From: Cystobacter fuscus
Lineage (GTDB): Bacteria > Myxococcota > Myxococcia > Myxococcales > Myxococcaceae
Length of the DNA stretch: 64,000 nucleotides
Assembly (NCBI RefSeq): GCF_002305875.1
Contig: NZ_CP022098.1
Coordinates: 3,224,001-3,288,000 of the forward strand
Direction: 5' to 3'
Positions 1 through 9,320 of the stretch are shown here, piece after piece. Both the position numbers and the translations under genes were made by a program. Position 1 is the first letter of the stretch. Each line of letters begins with the position of its first letter. The notes below the pieces were generated by a model. The model worked only from the letters and a program-made list of their open reading frames with translations, did no database searches and was not told the origin of the DNA.

Positions 1-2226
1 CCCCTTCTCGTCTTCGTAGTCCGCCCAGATCTTGAAGACGAGGCCGCGGTTGACGTGGAACTCATAGTCCTGGTCCTTCGGAGGGATGGACTCCAGCAGC
101 TCCACGGCCAGGCGGAGCGGCTCGTTCGGGTCCAGACCTCGGGCCTGGAGGGCGCGAGCCCGGCGCCAGAGGCTATGGACCTGCTCCATCCGAGCCCTGG
201 GCGGCTCGGGCACCTGGCGCATGGCGGTGCGTGCGGCGGAGAGGGCCTTGCCGAGGATCTCCTCCACGTCGCTTCCCCGGCTCATGCGGTACTCCGCCAG
301 CCGGTTGTAGAAGCGCGCCTCCAGCACCCGGGCCAGAGCGAAGTCGGGGTCTGCCTGGAGCGCGCGGGCGAGCGCCTCCTGCCCGCGGGTGAAGGCGGGC
401 ATGACGTCACCCTGGCCGTAGAGCTCCATCTCCATCGCGGTGTACTCGAGCCTCGCCAGGGCCCTGTGTACCTCGGGCACGCTCTCGCCCGTGGCGGCAG
501 CGGCGGTGTAGGCGCGGCGGCCGGCCTCGAAGTCGGCCAGTGCTTCCTCCCGGTGACCTTGGTTCCAGTGGCGGGTGGCCCGGGCCAGGAGGATATCGCC
601 TTGGAGCAGGGGTGCCTCGTAGAACCAGGGGAGGCTGTCCTTCATCGCCTCGAGCCGGGCGAGCGCGTCGTCCAGCCGATCCTCATGGAAGGCAAGCAAG
701 GCCGCCACGTACTCGGAGGAGGGGACGTCGGCGCCCTGACTCTGGCTCAGCAATTCCAGGGCGGGATCGCGATACTGGCGCTGGAGGTCCCGCCTGCGGG
801 ACTCTCGCTGCTCGGGGTTGCGCAGGCGCTCGGTCTCCTGGAGCTGATCCTGGTACAGGTGCCCCATCACGAGAGCCAGGGACCAGGCGACACGGGGTTC
901 GCGGAAGCCATTGCGCCAAGCGGTCTCCAGGTGCTCGCGCGCCAGGGCCTCGTCTCCTAGCGCCAGAGCGCCACGTCCCAGGGCATAGTGGCCAGGGCCC
1001 ACGGCCAGCGCGCCGGCCTCGTGGATCTCGGCCTCCAGCTCGCGCATGCGAACGCGGAGGGCCTGGCGATCGGCGCGGATGTCGTGGAGCTGGGAGAGAC
1101 CGGAGTAGCGGGCCAGGGACTCGATGCGCTCCAGGCGCTCGGTGAACCGGCGCGCGAGGCGCTCGCGCTGGACGGCCTCCTGGCGGGTCAAGCCTGCCCA
1201 ACCGAGGGCGAACACCACGGCCAGCAGGGCCACGGTGGACACGCTCACCACGAGCCGGTGCTTGCGCAGCCGCTTGCGCAGCCGGTACCCGAGGCGGGTG
1301 GGGCGCGCCCGTACGGGTTCGCCACGCAGGAAGCGGTCCAGATCCTCGGCCAGAGCCCGTGCCGAGTCGTAGCGGGCCGAGCGATCCTTCTCCAGACACT
1401 TGAAGGTGATGGCCTCCAGGTCCACCGGGATGTCCGGGTTGAGCGCGCGCGGAGGGCGAGGCTCGAAGGTGGCGATATGGTTGAGCACCTCCAGCGCGTT
1501 GTCTCCCGGAATGGGAGGCTGGTTCGTCAGCAGATGGTAGAGCGTGGCGCCCAGACTGTAGACGTCCGCGCGCCGGTCCAGCCGCGTCACCTCGCCCCTG
1601 GCCTGCTCGGGGGCCATGTAATGAGGAGTGCCAAGCACCGAGCCGGTGGCGGTGGCACCCTGCTCCCTCCAGTCTCGCGCCAGGCCGAAGTCCATCACGT
1701 ACGGCTTGAGGCGGCCGTCACTGGCGCGCTCGACGAGGATGTTGCCGGGCTTGAGGTCGCGGTGGATGAGGCCGGCCTGGTGGGCGGCGTGGACTCCCTC
1801 GGCGATCTCCCGGATCACCAGGACCGTCTGCTCCACGGTGAGCTGGCCCGCGAGCTGATGCAGGGGTTGGCCGTCCACGTATTGCATGGCGATGAACGGA
1901 CGGCCTTGGACCTCACCGACCTCATACACTTGGCAGACGCGCTCGTGCTCGACCCGGGCCTGGGCCCGCGCCTCGAAGAGGAGACGCTGGGTGAGCCTGG
2001 CGTCACCGCCGTGGACGAACTTGAGGGCGGCATGGCGGCGCAGGCGTGGATCATAGGCGAGGAACACCTGGCCCATGCCACCCTGGCCGAGGAAGCGCAC
2101 GCTCTGGTAGCGATCCCAGCCGGGGATGGGGAAGGCGGGAGTCTCCGTGGCCTGCTCACTCGTCGGAGGCTTCCCCAGGGTTGGGGCGCCCTCCAGGTGG
2201 GGTTCCGCTTCATGCTCCTCATTCAT
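1..2226 (-). CDS. Ser/Thr protein kinase with C-terminal repeat region, 3' part cut by the window edge
   Basis: A eukaryotic-type Ser/Thr kinase reads on the minus strand from an ATG at 2226 and stays open for 742 codons to the window edge, so its C terminus is not seen. The kinase domain follows a short acidic leader: glycine loop FLGQGGMGQVF, catalytic loop HRDLKPGN, DFG in YVMDFGLA, and APE in HYMAPEQA. A basic stretch (RLRKRLRKHR) followed by about 20 hydrophobic residues near residues 325-345 is a single membrane span. The distal part is alpha-helical and TPR-like by composition, as in many myxobacterial membrane kinases. A GAGG sequence lies about nine bases before the ATG. The substrate is unknown. 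Confidence 0.88.
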   Translation of the reverse strand, partial: MNEEHEAEPHLEGAPTLGKPPTSEQATETPAFPIPGWDRYQSVRFLGQGGMGQVFLAYDPRLRRHAALKFVHGGDARLTQRLLFEARAQARVEHERVCQVYEVGEVQGRPFIAMQYVDGQPLHQLAGQLTVEQTVLVIREIAEGVHAAHQAGLIHRDLKPGNILVERASDGRLKPYVMDFGLARDWREQGATATGSVLGTPHYMAPEQARGEVTRLDRRADVYSLGATLYHLLTNQPPIPGDNALEVLNHIATFEPRPPRALNPDIPVDLEAITFKCLEKDRSARYDSARALAEDLDRFLRGEPVRARPTRLGYRLRKRLRKHRLVVSVSTVALLAVVFALGWAGLTRQEAVQRERLARRFTERLERIESLARYSGLSQLHDIRADRQALRVRMRELEAEIHEAGALAVGPGHYALGRGALALGDEALAREHLETAWRNGFREPRVAWSLALVMGHLYQDQLQETERLRNPEQRESRRRDLQRQYRDPALELLSQSQGADVPSSEYVAALLAFHEDRLDDALARLEAMKDSLPWFYEAPLLQGDILLARATRHWNQGHREEALADFEAGRRAYTAAAATGESVPEVHRALARLEYTAMEMELYGQGDVMPAFTRGQEALARALQADPDFALARVLEARFYNRLAEYRMSRGSDVEEILGKALSAARTAMRQVPEPPRARMEQVHSLWRRARALQARGLDPNEPLRLAVELLESIPPKDQDYEFHVNRGLVFKIWADYEDEKG

Positions 2227-2319
2227 AGGGGGGCCCTCATGGGCCGCGCACCTTAACGCGCTTCAGGCGGGACGGGCCCGGTGGCGTGCCTTGTATCGGG
2301 CCGTGGGCTGACTCCAGGC

Positions 2320-3237
2320 TCAATCGAGGAACCGGCGTTGCCAGCGCTGGAGTTGGTCTCGCGAGAATCCGAACCAACCGGGTTGTTCCTCATGCAGGTG
2401 GGGTTCCAACGCTCGTGCGAGGAGATGGTACGCCCGCGCCGCGCCCATCTCCGGCCATTCTCCCAGCGACACCAGTACCTTCCTCGCGTCCAGCTCCTCG
2501 ATGGAGATGCCGGGATGCGCCAGCCGGGTTCGGAGATGTTCGCTTCCACCGAGCTGTTCGAGCAGGGACTGTCCGTAGAAGTTCAGCCAATAGGCTCCCT
2601 TCACCTTCGACCCCAGGGACATGGCGATGTCCACGTGGGGGATATCCATTCCCGGGTAGTCCATACAGTGCTCCCGGATGAACCGGGTGACGAAGTCCGC
2701 TTCCACGAGGTAGTTGAAGGCGAGGCTGGCGTAACCCGAATCGAAGGGGAGTTCACGAGCGAGTGCCTTGGCCAGTTCCTTCACGTGGGAGGGCCCGTGT
2801 GCTTCCAGGTACTCCGTGGGAAGCCAGAAGGAGACCGCGCTCACGAACCCCGGGAGATGGATGTCATCGCGCTCCCGGCCGAGATATTCGAAGTGAAAGC
2901 CTCCCGCCTCATTGGGCTGTTCTTGCAATTGAATGAGGCAGCCAGTGGGGGAACTCAAGTCCTCGCGGACGCGCGCCCAGCGTTCGTCGTTCAGGGGTTG
3001 GATGGCTCCTGCCCAGCCCTTGTGTTCCACCGGGTCGACGTCTCCGCCCATGTTCACGTACCAACCGAGATGGCCGGGCTTTATCGCGTCGAGGTAGAGG
3101 TTCATGGCGGCCGTGATGGCTCGTGAGAGTTCCTCGTGGGGACGCTTCATGAAGAAGCAGAGCAAGAGCCCCTCACGCAGCACGCATTGCCCATGGGGCC
3201 GGGTCTTCCGGAGGCGCGGGTAACGATCGCTCACCAT
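2320..3237 (-). CDS. DUF3396 (type VI immunity family) protein
   Basis: This 305-residue protein looks like the DUF3396 family, large in myxobacteria and often named type VI immunity family protein. Features that fit are the early FFMKRPHEEL segment, LGWYVNMGGDVDP, the aromatic-rich GFHFEYLGRERDD, and a C-terminal WLNFYGQSLLEQLGG segment. ATG 3237 is chosen over the internal ATG at 3150 because GGAG lies eight bases upstream and the family N terminus is then complete. No partner toxin gene is visible beside it; it sits between a kinase on the same strand and the divergent macroglobulin gene. Immunity function is inferred from the family only. Confidence 0.75.
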   Translation of the reverse strand: MVSDRYPRLRKTRPHGQCVLREGLLLCFFMKRPHEELSRAITAAMNLYLDAIKPGHLGWYVNMGGDVDPVEHKGWAGAIQPLNDERWARVREDLSSPTGCLIQLQEQPNEAGGFHFEYLGRERDDIHLPGFVSAVSFWLPTEYLEAHGPSHVKELAKALARELPFDSGYASLAFNYLVEADFVTRFIREHCMDYPGMDIPHVDIAMSLGSKVKGAYWLNFYGQSLLEQLGGSEHLRTRLAHPGISIEELDARKVLVSLGEWPEMGAARAYHLLARALEPHLHEEQPGWFGFSRDQLQRWQRRFLD

Positions 3238-3617
3238 GTCGAACTCCGGATGGGTGATCGAATGAGGGGATGCTACCGCATACCTTTGTCTGATGGCGGA
3301 GGGTTGATGCAGCGCAGGATCCTACCCATCCAGTTACGTACACTGCGTCATGCTGAAGCGATCCATGTGGCGGAGCTTTCCGGGGCTTTGGCGTCATTGA
3401 CCGCCCCCCAGGTGCCCTCCTAGGGTTGCCCCCAGGTCTCACCCGTCCAGTCTGGCCCCCGGATGCGTCCGTGGCCCGCTGGCCACCGTGTGGGCGCCCG
3501 GCCGCGCTGGGGACGTGCTCGGGCTCCCGTTCTTCCCTCCCATTCCTCTCAGCTCCCCCCACGCGGCCCCCCTGGCATGCCGCGTGAATCACTCGCCGCA
3601 CCCCTCTCGGAGAAACC
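3238..3617. other. Divergent intergenic region
   Basis: This 380-base stretch separates the DUF3396 gene from the alpha-2-macroglobulin gene, which point away from each other, so it should hold both promoters. I see no convincing gene, operator or terminator in it. The short open frames lack ribosome binding sites. Confidence 0.5.
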
Positions 3618-6600
3618 ATGAATCCGCAGTCCGTCCCCAAGCCTCTTCCATCCCGCGCGGGCAGATCGCGCTGGTTGCTGGCGGCGCTGCTCGTGAGCAC
3701 GCTCTCCGCCTGCAAGAAGGACGAGCCCCAGGCCCCGCCTCCCGCCACGAGCCCCACTCCCGGCGCTCCCGCCTCGGGCGAGGCCCCCCCGTCCGCTCCC
3801 AAAGCGGAGTCCCTCCTGCCCACCCTCTATGAGCTGGGCCCCCAGGGCATGCTGCCGCGCGAGGTGGTGATCGAATTCCCCCGCGCCGTGCGGCCCGATG
3901 ACCAGGAGGTCCGCAAGGGCACCGTCGTCACCGTCTCGCCCGACGCGCCGGGCCTGCTCAGCTTCAAGGGCCCCTCCACGCTCGTCTTCACCCCCCGGAA
4001 GCCGCTCGCCTTCAACACCACCTACACCGTCTCCCTCGACGCGCTGGAGTTGCAGGACGGCACCGTCATCAAGCCCCCCGCCTCCGGCAAGTGGAGCCGC
4101 ACCTTCACCACGCCCATCTTCGCCTTCCTGCGCCTGGCGCCCCGGCAGGTGGACACGCGCAAGGGCAAGGTGGAGGTGGATCTCGTCTTCTCCGGTCCCG
4201 TGGACCTGGCCAGCGTGCGCCGGCTCTCCTCCTTCTCCGTGGATGGCAAGGCCCTGTCCGACGTGAAGCTGCGCTCCCAGCCCAACAACCCCCATACCCT
4301 TACCGCCACCCTCGGCGGAACGAGCCTCCATCCCGGCGCCGAGGTGCGCTTCTCCCTCAAGGCGGGCCTGTTGCCCGCGGGCTCCAAGAGCGATCCCGCC
4401 GCCGCGGGCTCGGGCTCGTTCACGCTGTTCGTGGGCAAGCGCCTGGACATCACCAACGCCTATGTCCAGGAAGGCGCCACCGGGCACTACATCGAGGTGC
4501 GCTGCCGCGAGCGGGCCGGCGACGAGGAGCCCAGCCAGGAGGAGGGCGAGGAGGAGTACTACTACTACGGCAACACGGGTGACCGCTGCAGCCTGGACGA
4601 GGACTCGGCCGCGGACACCATCCACTTCAGCCCGTCCGTGGCCTTCTCCGTGTCTCCCTCGCGCTGGGGCTTCCGCATCCTCGGCGACTTCAAGCGCGGC
4701 ACCTACGCCATGACGATCGACGCGGGCGCCACCTCGAGCACGGGCGGCACGCTGCTGTCCACCTACGAGAAGTCCTTCTCCATCTCCGCGCGCAGCGCCC
4801 AGTTGAGCTTCGGCTCCACCGGCCGCTACCTGCCACGTTCCGCCTGGCGCAACCTCCCCCTCAACCATCTCAACCTGGACGCGGTGGAGCTCGTGGTGCG
4901 CCACGTCCCCCAGGAGAACCTCCTCTTCTGGATGAGCGATGACTCCCGGGAGACCGCCAACGAGCGCACCTCCAACATCATCGCGCGCAAGTCGCTTCCC
5001 GTGCAGGGCCCCCAGGACACCCTGGCCACCACCTGGCTGGACGTGGGCTCGCTCGTGCCCGCTTCCACCCGCGGGCTCGTGGAGATCACCGCCTTGGGCG
5101 GCTCCAAGTCGGCCGCCTCCCGCATCCTCCTCACGGACCTGAGCCTCGTGGCCAAGCGCGGCCTGGCCCCCAAGGGCTCCAACGCCAAGGAGGAAGTGTG
5201 GGCGTGGGTGCTCGGCATGGAGAACACCGAGCCGCAGTCGGGCGTCGAGGTGTCGCTCGTGAAGAAGAGCGGTCAGGTGGTGGCCCGCTGCACCACCGGA
5301 GGCGCGGAGGGCTGCAAGCTGTCGGTGCCGGTGGACACCCTGGACACCGCCGAGCCCTTCGCCCTGTTCGCGCGCAAGGGCGAGGAGTTCACCTACCTCA
5401 AGTACAGCGAGCTCCAGACGGAGATCGCCAACTCGGACGTGCAGGGCGAGCCGTACCGCGCGCAGCAGCCCTACCGCGCCTCCCTGTACTCGGACCGGGG
5501 CGTGTACCGCCCGGGTGACACCGCCCACGTCGTCGCGGTGCTGCGCAACCAGGAGGACGTGGCGCCCCAGGCGGGCGTGCCCGTGGAGCTCAAGGTGGTG
5601 GATCCGCGCGAGAGGGACTTGCGCAAGCTGACGCTCAAGACGAACGAGGCGGGCCTGGTGTCGCTGGACGTGCCCTTCGAGGCCTACCAGGACACGGGCG
5701 CCTACCGCGTGGTGCTCAGCGTGGCCGACAAGCAGGTGGCCACCTACGGCCTCAACGTGGAGGAGTTCGTCCCCGAGCGCATGAAGGTGACGGCCCAGGC
5801 GGACAAGCCCGGGTACGTGCAGGGCCAGGAGGTGCCGGTGACGGTGCAGGCCGCCTACCTCTTCGGCGGCTCGGCCGAGGGCAGCCCCGTGGAGGTGACG
5901 TGCCGCCTGGAGCCATCCGTCTTCCGCCCCAAGGAGAACGGCCAGTACGCCTATGGCGTGTGGCGTCCGGAGGAGACGGAGGCCAAGGGCAGCGTGCTCG
6001 GGCAGGTGAAGGGCGAGCTGGATGACAAGGGTCAGGTGACCGTGCGTTGCCCGGCGCAGCAGTCCGCGGGCGGCTTCAAGGGCCCCGCGCAGCTCGTGGC
6101 CCTGGCGAGCGTCTTCGAGGCCGGCAGTGGCCGCTCCACGGTGGGCTCGGCCAGCGTGCCCGTGCACCCCGAGCCCTACTATGTGGGCCTCCAGGCCAAT
6201 GTGCAGAAGGTGCACGCCGGCCAGCCCTTCACCGTCACCGGCGTGGTGGTGGACTGGCAGGGCGCGCCGTATGGCCAGCAGATCAAGCCGCTCGACGTGG
6301 AGTACCTGCGGCTGGACGAGGAGTACGGCTACTTCTACGACGAGGAGTCGGGGGAGGAGCGCTACCAGCGCCACCTGCGCGCCGTGCGCGAGGGCCGCAC
6401 CACCGTGAAGCCCGAGGCCGGCAAGTTCACCTTCCAGGTGACGCCCTCCACGGACTCCGCGGGCTACGTGGTGCGCGTGCGCTCCGGCGCCGCGCAGACG
6501 GATCTCCAGTTGGAGGGCCAGGGCCGCTACGCCTGGTGGGGTGGGGCCTCGCGGGTGGATCAGACGCCCCGTCCGGCCCGGCCCACCTCGCTCGCGCTGG

Positions 6601-9320
6601 AGCTGCCCGACGCGGCCAGGGTGGGCGAGGCGCTCGCCGTGAAGGTGAAGGTGCCCTACCGCGGCCGCATCCTCTTCACCGCCGAGACCGACGGCGTGCA
6701 GGCCGCCGAGTGGAAGGCCGTGGAGCCGGGCGAGACGACGTGGAGCTTCACGCCCTCGGCCTTCGCGCCCAACGTGTACATCAGCGCCTTCCTGGTGAAG
6801 GACCCCCATCTGGAGTCCGCCCAGGCCTTCATGCCGGACCGCGCCTTTGGCGTGGCCAGTGTGAAGGTGACGCCGGTGGACTTCACCCAGGCCGTCACCC
6901 TGAAGGTCCCCGGCGAGGTGCGCTCCAACGACACCCTGCCGGTGGACCTGGAACTGGGCGCGGTGGAGCCGAACACCTTCGCCACCGTGGCGGTGGTGGA
7001 CGAGGGCATCCTCTCGCTCACGCGCTTCGAGAGCCCGGATCCGATCACGGAGCTCTTCAAGAAGCGCGCCCTGGGCGTGCAGACGTACGAGACGCTCGGG
7101 TGGACGCTGCTCATTCCTCCCGCGGGCGCCAGCCGCTCCACGGGCGGTGACGGTGACGAGGGCGCCTCGGGCCGGGTGCAGCCCGTCAAGCCCGTGGCCC
7201 TGTGGAGTGGCGTGCTGCCGGTGCCGGCCTCCGGCAAGCTGCGCGTCCCCTTCCAGTTGCCCCAGTACCGCGGCGCGGTGCGCGTCATGGTGGTGACGAG
7301 CGGCCCCAAGCGCATCGGCCACGCCAGCAAGCAGGTGCTCGTGCGCGATCCGCTCGTGCTCCAGACCACGCTGCCGCGCTTCCTCAGCCAGGGCGACGAG
7401 ATTCAAATCCCCGTCTTCGTCACCAACCTGTCCGGCAAGGCGCAGGACGTGAAGGTGTCCCTGTCCGCGGAGAACCTCCCGGTGCCCGGCATGGCCATGC
7501 CCGCCGGCGCGCAGACCTCACCCCTGCAACTGCTCGGCAAGAGCGAGGGCCGGCTGCGGCTGGAGAACGGCAAGGCGGGCACGTTCGTCTTCCAGGGCAA
7601 GGCGGTGCAGGCGGTGGGCGCCGCTCGCCTCAAGGTGACGGCCGAGGGCGGGGGGCATACCTCGTTCGAGCAGCTCGACGTGCCCCTGCTCCCCTCGGGT
7701 CCGCGTGAGCGCAAGGTGCAGCGCGTGGAGCTGGCCGCGGGCACGCTGGACCTCGCGCCCCTGCTCCAGGGCTGGCTGCCCACGAGCGAGCGCTCCTCGT
7801 TCTGGGTGACCACCAACCCCTACGCCCAGTCCTTCCAGCACCTGTCCTATCTCGTGCAATACCCCTACGGTTGCATCGAGCAGACGACGTCCTCCACCCG
7901 GCCGCTGCTCTATGTCTCCGAGTTCGTCGACAGCGTGGACCCGGCGCTCACGGCCAACGCCAAGGTGGAGGACATGGTGCTCTCGGGCATCCGGCGCGTC
8001 TTCTCCATGCAGACGTCCTCGGGCGGCTTCGCCTACTGGCCGGGCCAGTCCGAGCCCGTCGCCTGGGGCACGGCCTACGCCACGCACATGCTGCTGGACG
8101 CGCAGAAGCGCAAGTACGCGGTGCCGCAGGAGCGGCTCGACGACGCGATCCAGTGGATGACGGAAGTCGCCAAGAACCCCGACCGGCTCGCGCACGACCA
8201 CTCCTCCTACGACGACGGCTCGGAGGCCTACGTGCACTACGTGCTGGCTCTCGCGGGCAAGGGCCAGAAGGCGCGCGTGCAGAAGCTCATCGACGAGCTG
8301 GGCGGCAAGAAGTTCTACAGCACCAACCAGCGCGCCGAGCAGGACTACCTCCTCAAGGCCGCGCTGTACCTGGCGGGTGACCGCCGCTACGAGAAGGACC
8401 TGCGCAACCCGGACGTCTCGGCCCTGAGCGAGGAGCGGTGGAACTCCTGGTCCTTCTATTCGGACCGGCGCCGGCGCGGCCTCATGCTGAGCACGTTCCA
8501 GGATCTGTTCGGCAATGATCCGGCGGGCGAGCCGCTCGCGCAGCGCGTGGCCGAGGCGCTCCAGAACGAGCGCAGCTCGTACTACACCACGCAGGAGCTG
8601 GTCTGGGGCATCACCGGTCTGGGCAAGCGCGTGGCGGGTGCGGCCTCCTCGTTCTCTCCGCCGGTGCTCACCGCGGATGGCAAGGAGCTGGCGCCCCAGT
8701 CGGTCCCGAAGCAGCGCGCGAGCGACCGGACGTGGGCGCTGGTGCGCGCGAGCGAGCGCAAGGGCCTCACGCTCAAGGTCCCGGAGAAGAGCGAGGGCAA
8801 GCTGTACCTGGTGCTCGCCAGTGAGGGCGTGCGCGCGGACGGCGTGTACCGCACCGGCGGCCAGGGGCTGTCCCTGACGCGCCAGTACCGCAACCTCGCG
8901 GGCGACGTGCTCGACGTGAAGGGCGGCCAGATGAACCTGGCGGACCTCGTCTACGTGGAGGTGATCATCAAGAACAACTCGGGCGAGCGCATCCAGAACA
9001 TCGCGCTGGTGGACCGGTTGCCCGCGGGCTGGGAGATCGAGAACGCGCGGCTGGGACGGGGAGGCTCGGTGGAGTGGGCCTCCGCGGACAACCAGTGGGC
9101 CGCGGACTACGTGAACCTCCGGGATGACCGCGTGGAGGTGTTCGGCGCGCTCAACCCGGGCGAGTCGAAGACGGTGGTGTACGCGGTGCGCGCGGTGACG
9201 TCCGGCGCGTTCACGCTGCCCCCCGTGGAGGCGGAGGCGATGTACGACCCCCGCATCTGGGCGCGCGAGGCGGGTGGCTCGGTGCGCATCTCCGGACCCT
9301 GGGCGGACTTCCTGCTCTGA
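3618..9320 (+). CDS. Bacterial alpha-2-macroglobulin lipoprotein
   Basis: A 1900-residue bacterial alpha-2-macroglobulin (YfhM-like), an envelope protease trap. The N terminus is a lipoprotein signal: a basic start, a hydrophobic core and lipobox LSAC, then a Pro/Ala-rich linker. Successive MG-type beta-sandwich domains follow (for example VYRPGDTAHVVAVLRNQ and LSLTRFESPDPITELF). The thioester motif YPYGCIEQ has its Cys near residue 1419, followed by the alpha-helical thioester domain (GGFAYWPGQSEPVAWGTAYA) and a C-terminal receptor-like domain. The presence of CxEQ means the covalent trap should be functional. The stop overlaps the ATG of the PBP1C gene by one base (TGATG). This pairing is conserved in many Gram-negatives and suggests peptidoglycan repair coupled to protease defence. 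Confidence 0.95.
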   Translation: MNPQSVPKPLPSRAGRSRWLLAALLVSTLSACKKDEPQAPPPATSPTPGAPASGEAPPSAPKAESLLPTLYELGPQGMLPREVVIEFPRAVRPDDQEVRKGTVVTVSPDAPGLLSFKGPSTLVFTPRKPLAFNTTYTVSLDALELQDGTVIKPPASGKWSRTFTTPIFAFLRLAPRQVDTRKGKVEVDLVFSGPVDLASVRRLSSFSVDGKALSDVKLRSQPNNPHTLTATLGGTSLHPGAEVRFSLKAGLLPAGSKSDPAAAGSGSFTLFVGKRLDITNAYVQEGATGHYIEVRCRERAGDEEPSQEEGEEEYYYYGNTGDRCSLDEDSAADTIHFSPSVAFSVSPSRWGFRILGDFKRGTYAMTIDAGATSSTGGTLLSTYEKSFSISARSAQLSFGSTGRYLPRSAWRNLPLNHLNLDAVELVVRHVPQENLLFWMSDDSRETANERTSNIIARKSLPVQGPQDTLATTWLDVGSLVPASTRGLVEITALGGSKSAASRILLTDLSLVAKRGLAPKGSNAKEEVWAWVLGMENTEPQSGVEVSLVKKSGQVVARCTTGGAEGCKLSVPVDTLDTAEPFALFARKGEEFTYLKYSELQTEIANSDVQGEPYRAQQPYRASLYSDRGVYRPGDTAHVVAVLRNQEDVAPQAGVPVELKVVDPRERDLRKLTLKTNEAGLVSLDVPFEAYQDTGAYRVVLSVADKQVATYGLNVEEFVPERMKVTAQADKPGYVQGQEVPVTVQAAYLFGGSAEGSPVEVTCRLEPSVFRPKENGQYAYGVWRPEETEAKGSVLGQVKGELDDKGQVTVRCPAQQSAGGFKGPAQLVALASVFEAGSGRSTVGSASVPVHPEPYYVGLQANVQKVHAGQPFTVTGVVVDWQGAPYGQQIKPLDVEYLRLDEEYGYFYDEESGEERYQRHLRAVREGRTTVKPEAGKFTFQVTPSTDSAGYVVRVRSGAAQTDLQLEGQGRYAWWGGASRVDQTPRPARPTSLALELPDAARVGEALAVKVKVPYRGRILFTAETDGVQAAEWKAVEPGETTWSFTPSAFAPNVYISAFLVKDPHLESAQAFMPDRAFGVASVKVTPVDFTQAVTLKVPGEVRSNDTLPVDLELGAVEPNTFATVAVVDEGILSLTRFESPDPITELFKKRALGVQTYETLGWTLLIPPAGASRSTGGDGDEGASGRVQPVKPVALWSGVLPVPASGKLRVPFQLPQYRGAVRVMVVTSGPKRIGHASKQVLVRDPLVLQTTLPRFLSQGDEIQIPVFVTNLSGKAQDVKVSLSAENLPVPGMAMPAGAQTSPLQLLGKSEGRLRLENGKAGTFVFQGKAVQAVGAARLKVTAEGGGHTSFEQLDVPLLPSGPRERKVQRVELAAGTLDLAPLLQGWLPTSERSSFWVTTNPYAQSFQHLSYLVQYPYGCIEQTTSSTRPLLYVSEFVDSVDPALTANAKVEDMVLSGIRRVFSMQTSSGGFAYWPGQSEPVAWGTAYATHMLLDAQKRKYAVPQERLDDAIQWMTEVAKNPDRLAHDHSSYDDGSEAYVHYVLALAGKGQKARVQKLIDELGGKKFYSTNQRAEQDYLLKAALYLAGDRRYEKDLRNPDVSALSEERWNSWSFYSDRRRRGLMLSTFQDLFGNDPAGEPLAQRVAEALQNERSSYYTTQELVWGITGLGKRVAGAASSFSPPVLTADGKELAPQSVPKQRASDRTWALVRASERKGLTLKVPEKSEGKLYLVLASEGVRADGVYRTGGQGLSLTRQYRNLAGDVLDVKGGQMNLADLVYVEVIIKNNSGERIQNIALVDRLPAGWEIENARLGRGGSVEWASADNQWAADYVNLRDDRVEVFGALNPGESKTVVYAVRAVTSGAFTLPPVEAEAMYDPRIWAREAGGSVRISGPWADFLL

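Noticed and set aside
3549-7406. A very long minus-strand open frame (1285 codons) opposite the macroglobulin gene
   Set aside because: It is His/Gly/Arg-rich, has no family features and mirrors the codon bias of the real plus-strand gene. Similar antisense frames lie opposite PBP1C, the kinases and the NRPS.
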